Assembly: GCA_003157225.1 (NCBI GenBank)
Contig: PMIZ01000234.1
Coordinates: 1-5,236, forward strand
Length of the DNA stretch: 5,236 nt
Source of the DNA: Actinomycetota bacterium
GTDB taxonomy: Bacteria; Actinomycetota; Thermoleophilia; RBG-16-64-13
Direction: 5' to 3'
Of the stretch, positions 1 to 4,934 are shown piece by piece. The notes beneath the pieces were generated by a model, which made no database searches, was not told where the DNA came from, and saw nothing but the letters and a program-made list of their open reading frames with translations. Made by a program: the position numbers and the translations under genes. The first letter of the stretch is position 1. Each line of letters begins with the position of its first letter.

Positions 1-648
1 CCAGATGAGGATGATGAGCATGATCACCAACTCGACGCTGATGAGCATCATGCCGACGCTCATGCCCGACCGCATCGGGATGGCGTGGATGTTGTACGGC
101 TTGCCCCTGAGGCTGGCGAAGGCCGTACGCGAGTTGGCGTAGGTGTTCACCCTGATGCCGAACCAGGCCACTCCGTAGCTGCCCAGGATCCCCACGACGC
201 TGAAGATGAGGATGATGATCACCTTGAGGGCCGCGAAGTGAGAGAGCGCTCCGAAGTAGACGCCGATCACGATAGCGATGAAGACCCACAGCCCGACTAG
301 GAACTTGCCCTGCTGCAGCAGATAGGTCTTGCAGGTCTGCCAGATGAGCTCGGAGACATCCTTCATCGAACGATGAGCGGGAAGCCTCCGCAGGCTGAAA
401 AAGATCACGAGGCCGAAGAGCAGGCCCAGGCCGCAGACTATGAGGCCCAGCGCGAGCAGCACGCTGCCGCGGGCGCCGTGAAAAGTGACGTCTCCCAGTT
501 TCGGCAGGACAAGGCTCGCCTCACCTCCAGCTGAGTCAGCAGCGAAAGCTGCCGGTGCGAACCCCAGCAGCGCAGCCGCCGCGACGCCAACGAAGAGGGC
601 TAGCCTCCTCCAGTGCCGTCTCGGGGTTCCAGGTGGTTTGACTTCCAT
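1..648 (-). CDS. hppA: Membrane-bound ion-translocating pyrophosphatase, N-terminal 216 residues (runs off left edge)
   Basis: This is the start of an integral membrane pyrophosphatase, a family that couples PPi hydrolysis to pumping H+ or Na+ across the membrane. The reading frame is open from the ATG at 648 to the window edge with no stop, and only the N-terminal part is present. Residues about 9-15 are Arg-rich and 17-30 hydrophobic, followed by an A-F-A/A-D site near residue 36, which looks like a cleavable signal peptide. Membrane segments follow at about 62-85, 115-137, 142-164 and 196-216. The family-typical stretch RVNTYANSRTAFASLRGKP (residues 166-184) followed by IPMRSGMSVGMM (190-201) is the main identification. 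The PPi-binding and catalytic Asp motifs lie beyond the edge, so ion specificity and K+ dependence cannot be judged. AAGGAGG at 658-664 (complement) lies nine bases before the ATG and fixes the start. The gene is divergent from the rubredoxin gene. Confidence 0.92.
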   Translation of the reverse strand, partial: MEVKPPGTPRRHWRRLALFVGVAAAALLGFAPAAFAADSAGGEASLVLPKLGDVTFHGARGSVLLALGLIVCGLGLLFGLVIFFSLRRLPAHRSMKDVSELIWQTCKTYLLQQGKFLVGLWVFIAIVIGVYFGALSHFAALKVIIILIFSVVGILGSYGVAWFGIRVNTYANSRTAFASLRGKPYNIHAIPMRSGMSVGMMLISVELVIMLIILIW

Positions 649-657
649 GCAGCATTG

Positions 658-664
658 CCTCCTT
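658..664 (-). promoter_or_regulatory. Shine-Dalgarno of the pyrophosphatase gene
   Basis: The minus strand reads AAGGAGG here, nine bases before the ATG at 648-646. The next in-frame Met is at codon 95, inside the membrane domain, so this site supports the long start that includes the signal-peptide-like N-terminus. Confidence 0.8.
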
Positions 665-776
665 CTCGACGCACACAGCGATTAATACGCGGAGTTCAAC
701 CCCTCAACGGCCCCCAAACGGCCAAATCCAACGTCCTATCCTACAGAACGGCCCATGGACGAGTCAAGAAAACCGA

Positions 777-810
777 AGTGGGTGTATCGCTAGATTGGAG
801 TGGGTGTATC
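777..810. repeat. Tandem direct repeat, two 12-bp copies at 22-bp spacing
   Basis: AGTGGGTGTATC occurs identically at 777-788 and 799-810, with ten bases between the copies. The 22-bp period is about two helical turns, so both copies face the same side of the DNA, as paired operator half-sites often do. It sits in the intergenic region between the divergent pyrophosphatase and rubredoxin genes. It is about 130 bases upstream of the pyrophosphatase start and 50-70 bases upstream of the proposed rubredoxin -35 box. The repeat is seen directly; a regulatory role is inferred. It could also be a relic of a dispersed genomic repeat. Confidence 0.6.
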
Positions 811-830
811 ACTCAGTGAAACGCGAGGAG

Positions 831-852
831 AGGGCGGCGCCATCTGCGCCCT
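831..852. repeat. GC-rich inverted repeat upstream of the rubredoxin promoter
   Basis: AGGGCG (831-836) pairs with CGCCCT (847-852) across a ten-base loop. An alternative fold pairs GGCGC (836-840) with GCGCC (846-850) around a five-base loop. It ends five bases before the proposed -35 box. There is no T-tract, so it is unlikely to be an intrinsic terminator. It may be an operator or incidental. Confidence 0.4.
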
Positions 853-856
853 AGGA

Positions 857-885
857 TTGAATCCGACCGCAAATGGAGATACAAC
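857..885 (+). promoter_or_regulatory. Candidate sigma-70-type promoter for rubredoxin
   Basis: TTGAAT (857-862) and TACAAC (880-885) are separated by exactly 17 bases, and each matches its consensus box at four of six positions. Transcription would start near 892 and leave a leader of about 46 bases before the rubredoxin ATG. The spacing is ideal but the boxes are imperfect, so this is a suggestion. Confidence 0.4.
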
Positions 886-937
886 GTCCAGATAGACCGA
901 GCGTCTCGATAGAGCCAGTCAGGGAAAGGACCTACCG

Positions 938-1102
938 ATGGACAAGTGGCAGTGCCTGTTGTGCGGATACATATACGACCCTGCCGTGGGTGACAACACC
1001 CAGAGCATCCCCGCCGGGACGCCTTTCGAGAAGCTGCCCGACGATTGGACCTGCCCCGACTGCGGCGCGAGCAAGGACGACTTCGAGAAGATGTCGAGCT
1101 AG
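938..1102 (+). CDS. Rubredoxin (54 aa)
   Basis: Rubredoxin is a small soluble electron carrier with one iron held by four cysteines, acting in the cytoplasm of many anaerobes in superoxide/peroxide reduction and other redox chains. The complete protein has 54 residues, the classic length. The two ligand pairs are at the canonical positions: C6-L-L-C9-G-Y-I-Y-D and C39-P-D-C42-G-A-S-K-D-D-F. The conserved aromatic core residues (W4, Y11, Y13, W37, F49) and the DPAVGD and LPDDW segments are present. An AAAGGA ribosome site (925-930) lies seven bases before the ATG. It appears to be transcribed alone from the promoter proposed just upstream. Its stop is four bases from the stop of the converging phosphomutase gene. 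The physiological partner cannot be named, since no rubrerythrin, desulfoferrodoxin or rubredoxin reductase is visible here. Confidence 0.97.
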   Translation: MDKWQCLLCGYIYDPAVGDNTQSIPAGTPFEKLPDDWTCPDCGASKDDFEKMSS

Positions 1103-1112
1103 CCTTCTAGCT
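1097..1112. repeat. Inverted repeat spanning the two convergent stop codons
   Basis: AGCTAG (1097-1102) pairs with CTAGCT (1107-1112) around the loop CCTT. One TAG stop lies in each arm: the rubredoxin stop at 1100-1102 and the phosphomutase stop at 1107-1109 on the complement. With a six-bp stem and no T-run on either side, it is a poor intrinsic terminator. It may simply follow from two TAG stops after matching AGC serine codons. Confidence 0.45.
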
Positions 1113-2345
1113 AGCCCCGTCTAGGAATCGCCCCATGAGCAGGTGGCCCGGCGCCACGGCGAAGCCCGTGGCCCGGGCCTCCGCTTCGCTGTAGGCCTTC
1201 GCGCCGTTGGCCGCGAACCCGGGTCCCCACATCACAAACGGCACCGGTTCGGCGACATGAGTCTTGAGTTCCACGGGCGTGGGGTGGTCCGGGAGTACCA
1301 ACAACCTGATCCCATCGCCATCCTTCGCACCGGCACGTGCCCTGTAGGTCCTGGCCATCGCCAACACCTGTGGCACCATGACCGCGTCCGCGCGCTCTAT
1401 GGCCCTCACCTTGGCCTTAACATCACCCGCGTGCCCAGCCTCGTCCGGCGCCTCCACGTGCACGAACACCACGTCGTGATCGCCGAGGGTGGCCAAGGCG
1501 CCCGTCATCTGGCCGGCGAAGTCGTTGTCGCCCGCATCGGTGACGCCCGCGATATCGAGCACGTCCATCCCGGTCTGCAGAGCGAGGCCACGCAACAGGT
1601 CGACCGCCGTCGTGAGGACCGCGCGCCTGCCGCCGTACGTCTCGGCGAAGCCCGGCATCTCCGCCGGTCGCACGCCCGGCCAGAACAGCCAGATCTGAGT
1701 CGCCGGCAGCTGGCCTCGAGCGATGCGGGCCTCGTTCACGGGGTGCCCCCCGAGGATGGCCTTGGAACGCTCCATGAGCTCCAGCGCGACCTGCGCCGCC
1801 GGCCCCGTCGGCAAAGCCGGAGCCACGAGCTTGTCGGCGACGTCATGCGGAGGCGTGAACGTGGTGTCGAGAAGCGCAGCTCCGTCCCGGATCGTCAGGA
1901 TGTTCCGGAAGCTCACGCCGGCGTGTAGCTCCATCCGCGGCCGCAGCAGGTCGCTCAACCCCTCACGCAGGGCCTGGACAAGCTCGCCCGCCTCCGGCGA
2001 AGAGATGTTCCCGGCCGAGTAGCTCGCCATCCGCCCATCCAGCACCGTCACCAGGTTGCAGCGCATCGCCACCTGACCCGGCTCCAGCTCGATGCCCATG
2101 GCCATCGCCTCGATCGGCCCTCTCCCGGCGTAGTAGGCCACCGGGTCGAAGCCCATCACGCTCATGCAGGCGACTGCGCTCGATGCCTCCATCCCCGGAG
2201 GCACGTTCTCAGCCACGCCCACTACGCCTTCCCTCGCCAGCCGGTCGAGGTTGGGGATGCGGGCAGCTTCAAGCGAGGTGCGGCGCCCCAGGGCGGTCAC
2301 GGGCCACCCTGAAGCTCCGTCGATGATCAGGACCACGTACTTCAC
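1107..2345 (-). CDS. apgM: ApgM-like 2,3-bisphosphoglycerate-independent phosphoglycerate mutase family protein
   Basis: This 412-residue protein belongs to the archaeal-type (ApgM) branch of the alkaline phosphatase superfamily. That branch interconverts 3- and 2-phosphoglycerate via a phosphoserine; one bacterial subgroup has been proposed to act as homoserine kinase. The length fits the family. All expected metal ligands are visible: D9 (LIIDGA), nucleophile S56, D301 and H305 (PDEAGH), D353-H354 (LPDHPTP) and H363 (KTHVAEPVP). The family hallmark MGFDP...YYAGRGPIEA is at 64-80. The motif around the nucleophile is S-A-V-A-C instead of the usual S-D-T/V-A-H/N, so substrate choice is less certain than the fold. 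The GTG start at 2345 is chosen because the N-terminus MKYVVLIIDG matches the family. No ribosome site precedes it, but TATAAT lies six bases upstream, implying a leaderless transcript. The gene stands alone, with no glycolytic or threonine genes beside it. Confidence 0.92.
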   Translation of the reverse strand: MKYVVLIIDGASGWPVTALGRRTSLEAARIPNLDRLAREGVVGVAENVPPGMEASSAVACMSVMGFDPVAYYAGRGPIEAMAMGIELEPGQVAMRCNLVTVLDGRMASYSAGNISSPEAGELVQALREGLSDLLRPRMELHAGVSFRNILTIRDGAALLDTTFTPPHDVADKLVAPALPTGPAAQVALELMERSKAILGGHPVNEARIARGQLPATQIWLFWPGVRPAEMPGFAETYGGRRAVLTTAVDLLRGLALQTGMDVLDIAGVTDAGDNDFAGQMTGALATLGDHDVVFVHVEAPDEAGHAGDVKAKVRAIERADAVMVPQVLAMARTYRARAGAKDGDGIRLLVLPDHPTPVELKTHVAEPVPFVMWGPGFAANGAKAYSEAEARATGFAVAPGHLLMGRFLDGAS

Positions 2346-2351
2346 CGCACC

Positions 2352-2357
2352 ATTATA
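2352..2357 (-). promoter_or_regulatory. Perfect -10 box placed for leaderless transcription of the apgM-like gene
   Basis: The minus strand reads TATAAT at 2357-2352, followed by six bases and then the GTG start at 2345. Transcription would therefore begin at or next to the first base of the start codon. No Shine-Dalgarno lies in the short gap. No good TTGACA-like -35 box is seen 16-18 bases upstream, where the sequence is GC-rich. The same AT-rich patch reads TATATG on the plus strand and may also serve the divergent gene. Confidence 0.55.
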
Positions 2358-2382
2358 TGCGGTATCGTTCTCCCGCCGACCG

Positions 2383-2396
2383 CCTCCGGAGGAGGA
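2383..2396 (+). promoter_or_regulatory. Strong Shine-Dalgarno overlapping a 10-bp palindrome, sets the CTG start of the PPOX-like gene
   Basis: CCTCCGGAGG (2383-2392) is a perfect palindrome, followed by AGGA. GGAGG at 2388-2392 is seven bases before the CTG at 2400, and an overlapping GGAGG at 2391-2395 is four bases before it. No ATG, GTG or TTG occurs in frame between this site and the GTG at 2493. The palindrome could be an operator, or two mRNAs could pair through it, but it may also be chance. Confidence 0.55.
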
Positions 2397-2399
2397 CTG

Positions 2400-2903
2400 C
2401 TGACCAGCACCAGACCGCTCGATCTCGACCCCCAGGAATGGACGAAGGCCTGCGAACTGCTTCGCGGCGTTTCGGTCGCTTTCCTGGCCCTGGTGGACCG
2501 CGGGAGACCTTACGTGGTCCCGATGAACTTCGCGTACGTGCCCGGCGACGGCCCCGCCTCAGGCGCGGGTGCCCCTCCCGGCCGCCTTGTCTTCCACACC
2601 GGCCCCGGACGGAAGTCGGCTGCTCTGGAGCTTGACCCCTACGTCTGCGTAGCGGTCACCGCCGACGGAACCTTCGTTCAGGGTCCCAGCCCCTGCGAGG
2701 ACGGCTTCAGCTTCCGCTCCGTGTTGTTGGAGGGCCGGGCGAGGCTCATCGAAGACCCCGGCGAACGAGACCGAGCGCTCCGCGCCATCGTGGCCAAGCA
2801 CGACCCGGAAGGCGTCACCAAGCCCTTCGATGAAGCGGCACTGGCTCGCACGCTGGTGTACACGGTGGAGATCGACACCATCAGCTACAGAGAGCGGCAC
2901 TAG
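2400..2903 (+). CDS. Pyridoxamine 5'-phosphate oxidase-fold flavoprotein (NimA/Pyridox_ox_2-like), probable CTG start
   Basis: This is a small split-barrel, FMN-binding type protein related to the nitroimidazole-resistance (Nim) and PNPOx-like families, probably a cytosolic reductase or oxidase of unknown substrate. From CTG 2400 it has 167 residues, normal for the family. Helix 1 (about 11-23, DPQEWTKACELLRG) leads into the first strand VAFLALVDRGRPYVVPMNFAY (26-46), the family signature. After a Gly/Ala/Pro-rich loop (48-61) come RLVFHTGPGRK (62-72), with the conserved His66 and the flavin-phosphate Arg/Lys, and YVCVAVTADG. A VLLEGRARLIEDPGER strand-helix unit (109-124) follows. The first obvious start, GTG 2493, would remove helix 1 and most of strand 1, so it is rejected. 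CTG 2400 has GGAGG seven bases upstream; CTG 2397 is a close alternative. The gene is divergent from apgM and convergent with the next gene, with 19 bases between stops. Confidence 0.87.
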   Translation: MTSTRPLDLDPQEWTKACELLRGVSVAFLALVDRGRPYVVPMNFAYVPGDGPASGAGAPPGRLVFHTGPGRKSAALELDPYVCVAVTADGTFVQGPSPCEDGFSFRSVLLEGRARLIEDPGERDRALRAIVAKHDPEGVTKPFDEAALARTLVYTVEIDTISYRERH

Positions 2904-2922
2904 GAGTCGCCGCCTGCTGCGT

Positions 2923-3588
2923 CTACCGCACCACCGCGCGTACCACAATGGCAACTGCTGCCAAGTCAAACCCAAGGCCTATCGCCAGCAACAGAATAGC
3001 GTCCCTCGAGCCGAGGCCGAGAAGCCGCCTGCGCACAAACTCGCCGATAAAGGGCACAGACATAAACCCAGCGCCGGCCACCCCGATGATGACACGGGCG
3101 AACCCCGCCTGTGACCCTGCGGCTATTACCGCGAGCAGGGCTATGGGGAGTGAAGCCTGTTGCGCTAGGGTCAGCAGTCTCTCCCACGTTCGCCGCGAGC
3201 CTCCTCCCCTGCGCGAGCCCTCCTGAGGAGAACTGAAGACCTGTGACCTTCTGGCAACATCGGCGAGAAAAGCGGTTACGAGCGAACTCACGTACTTGTT
3301 CGCCCGCGGATTGATCTTGGTCCGTACAGCGGACCAGCCGTACGCCCACACGCGCGTTTGCCGACCATCCTTGGTGATCTTGACGTCGATCTCAACAGCC
3401 GGCATCACGCGCCAAGGCTCCCGGAAGGCGAGCAGCGAATCGGACTTGGACCGGAGCGTGAGCCTCAGGGCACCCGCGGCTTCCGTGCAGATGCGAGTCA
3501 CGTCTGCGACAGGTCGCTCCAACTTCAGAGCGCCGTCGAACTCAGCCAGGGCTTTTCCCGGGTCAAACGACTCGGTCATGTCAGGCAT
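2923..3588 (-). CDS. Unrecognised protein with soluble N-terminal domain and C-terminal membrane segments
   Basis: I do not recognise this 221-residue protein. Residues 1-116 look like a soluble alpha/beta domain: a helix at about 28-40 (VADVTRICTEAAG), then alternating strands LRLTLRSK, AVEIDVKITKDG and TRVWAYGWSAVRTK, and a long helix at about 96-115 (ANKYVSSLVTAFLADVARR). This order resembles a small lipid-binding-type (SRPBCC-like) fold, but that is only an impression. A basic, Gly/Ser-rich linker (116-135) follows. Three hydrophobic stretches at about 143-158, 162-181 and 197-219 are probably membrane-spanning, with RRR at 186-188 between the second and third. The ATG at 3588 has a weak GGAG ten bases upstream; Met4 is an alternative. 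It lies on the same strand as the aminotransferase, 110 bases downstream of it, so co-transcription is possible. Overlapping frames are shorter and less protein-like. Confidence 0.7.
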   Translation of the reverse strand: MPDMTESFDPGKALAEFDGALKLERPVADVTRICTEAAGALRLTLRSKSDSLLAFREPWRVMPAVEIDVKITKDGRQTRVWAYGWSAVRTKINPRANKYVSSLVTAFLADVARRSQVFSSPQEGSRRGGGSRRTWERLLTLAQQASLPIALLAVIAAGSQAGFARVIIGVAGAGFMSVPFIGEFVRRRLLGLGSRDAILLLAIGLGFDLAAVAIVVRAVVR

Positions 3589-3698
3589 GATGAGAGCGCT
3601 CCAACGCTATCGACGAGACGAATTCAACTGAGCCTCCGTTCGCCACAGAAGTACATGGCTGCTATCGGAACTCAACGGGCCGAGCACAACATGCGACA

Positions 3699-4904
3699 CT
3701 ATCGCTGCTCCTGCCCGTGCGTGCCGAAGTACTTGGCCCCGACCTCGCGGAAGGCCGGCAGCGCCCCGTCGACCACTTGAGGCGCCACACAGAAGGCCAT
3801 GCGGAAGTGGCTACCCAGCCCGAAGCCCCGGCCCGGCACCACCAGCACCAGATGCTCCTGCATCTCTCGGCAAAAGGCCACGTCGTCCTCTATCGGTGAT
3901 TCCGGGAAGAGATAGAAGGCCCCCTCAGGCTTGACCACCTTGAAGCCAGACTCGGTGAGGGTCTTCACCAGCACGTCGCGGTTGCGCTGGTAGGGGGCCA
4001 CGTCCACGGAGACGCCCTGCAGCCGGGCCACAACCCGCTGCATGAGAGCGGGAGCGTTGACGAAGCCGAGGATCCGGTTGGCAAGGACCAGCCCCTCCAT
4101 CAGATCGCAGACCTGAGGAATGGCGGGGTTGGCCGCCACGTAGCCGATCCTCTCCCCCGCCAGTGACAAGGCCTTGGAGTAGCTCGAGGCGACGATGGTG
4201 TTGGAGTATGCGGCCATCGCCGGCGCGACGTGCACCCCGTCGTAGACGATCTGCCGGTAGGGCTCGTCGGACACCAGGTAGATGATGCGACCGCTGTCAC
4301 GGGACTTACGAGTGAGCAGGTCACCCAGAGCCTGCAGGGCTTCGGCCGGATACACGCGTCCGGTGGGGTTGTTGGGCGAGTTGATGAGCACGGCCCGCGT
4401 CCTGGCGCACATCGCTGCTTCGATGGCGTCGATGTCCAAGTGGAAATCGGGCGTGGTCGGGACCGTTTTCAGAATGCCGCCGTGGTTGTCCACGTATGCC
4501 GCGTACTCCATGAAGAACGGCCGCGGCACGATGACCTCGTCGTCGGGATCGAGGATGGCTTTGAAGACGACATTCAGCGAACCGCCGGCGCCGACCGTCA
4601 TCACGACGTTCTCGCCCGGGACGGGGATGCCCTGGTCCTCGCTGAGAAAAGCGGCGACGGCTTCCCGCGTCTCCCGGTACCCGGCGTTGGACATGTAACC
4701 GTGGAGGCCGGGTTGGGGGTCGCTCAGCAGCTCGTGCATGACCCGCTTGAACTCCTCGGGAGGCTCCAGGTTGGGGTTGCCGATGCTGAAGTCGAAGACC
4801 TTGTCCTTGCCGTGAGCCGACGCCAGGCGCGCCCCTTCCTCGAACATCTGTCTGATCCAGGAGGAGTTCTGAGTGGCTTGGGCGATCTTCTTGGCTACGG
4901 GCAT
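3699..4904 (-). CDS. Class I/II PLP-dependent aminotransferase (aspartate aminotransferase fold)
   Basis: This 401-residue cytosolic fold-type I aminotransferase moves an amino group between an amino acid and a 2-oxo acid through pyridoxal phosphate. Key residues are in order: the FSIGNPN entry motif (39-45), the phosphate-binding GAGGS (105-109), NSPNNPTGRVY with N179 near the PLP O3', D213 and Y216 in VSDEPY (D213 pairs with the pyridine nitrogen), the Schiff-base K244 in SSYSKALS, R252 in GERIGY for the cofactor phosphate, and R368 in SHFRMAF for the substrate carboxylate. The length is typical and the gene intact. GGAGG (complement 4911-4915) lies six bases before the ATG. It starts 30 bases after the sulfur-carrier gene on the same strand, so the two are probably one transcript. 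The substrate cannot be assigned from the sequence; it matches general bacterial PLP aminotransferases rather than a named enzyme. Confidence 0.95.
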   Translation of the reverse strand: MPVAKKIAQATQNSSWIRQMFEEGARLASAHGKDKVFDFSIGNPNLEPPEEFKRVMHELLSDPQPGLHGYMSNAGYRETREAVAAFLSEDQGIPVPGENVVMTVGAGGSLNVVFKAILDPDDEVIVPRPFFMEYAAYVDNHGGILKTVPTTPDFHLDIDAIEAAMCARTRAVLINSPNNPTGRVYPAEALQALGDLLTRKSRDSGRIIYLVSDEPYRQIVYDGVHVAPAMAAYSNTIVASSYSKALSLAGERIGYVAANPAIPQVCDLMEGLVLANRILGFVNAPALMQRVVARLQGVSVDVAPYQRNRDVLVKTLTESGFKVVKPEGAFYLFPESPIEDDVAFCREMQEHLVLVVPGRGFGLGSHFRMAFCVAPQVVDGALPAFREVGAKYFGTHGQEQR

Positions 4905-4910
4905 GAGAGG

Positions 4911-4915
4911 CCTCC
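4911..4915 (-). promoter_or_regulatory. Shine-Dalgarno of the aminotransferase gene
   Basis: The minus strand reads GGAGG six bases before the ATG at 4904, within the 30-base gap after the carrier gene. It supports independent ribosome loading on a shared transcript. Confidence 0.75.
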
Positions 4916-4934
4916 GGTCGAGGAGTGGGACGGA

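Noticed and set aside
485..819. Short plus-strand frames at 485-685 and 613-819
   Set aside because: They are antisense to the pyrophosphatase N-terminus or lie in intergenic DNA. They have no ribosome site and no recognisable protein features.
873..1124. An 83-codon plus-strand frame over the rubredoxin region
   Set aside because: It overlaps rubredoxin in another frame. The rubredoxin frame has canonical cysteine spacing and a ribosome site; this one has neither.
1143..1928. A 261-codon open frame on the plus strand opposite the ApgM-like gene
   Set aside because: It is Arg/His-rich with no recognisable domain, and it lies entirely antisense to a gene whose protein carries every expected active-site residue.
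2904..2922. Shared terminator between the convergent PPOX-like and unknown genes
   Set aside because: The 19 bases between the stops contain no usable inverted repeat or T-run.
2559..2975. A 138-codon minus-strand frame opposite the PPOX-like gene
   Set aside because: It is antisense to a clear flavoprotein and runs across the end of the next gene, and its protein has no family features.
2966..3349. Alternative frames (minus 2966-3349, plus 3358-3780) around the unknown membrane protein
   Set aside because: They give Arg-rich, low-complexity proteins without a ribosome site. The 221-codon minus frame is longer, has an alternating strand/helix pattern and plausible membrane helices.
3589..3698. 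Terminator or promoter between the aminotransferase and the unknown protein gene
   Set aside because: No stable hairpin with a T-tract is visible. Promoter-like pairs such as TTGAGT-16-TACTTC on the minus strand match the consensus too poorly to call.
4282..4698. A 138-codon plus-strand frame opposite the aminotransferase
   Set aside because: It is antisense to the core of an intact aminotransferase and its Ser/Arg-rich protein is typical of a mirror frame in GC-rich DNA.
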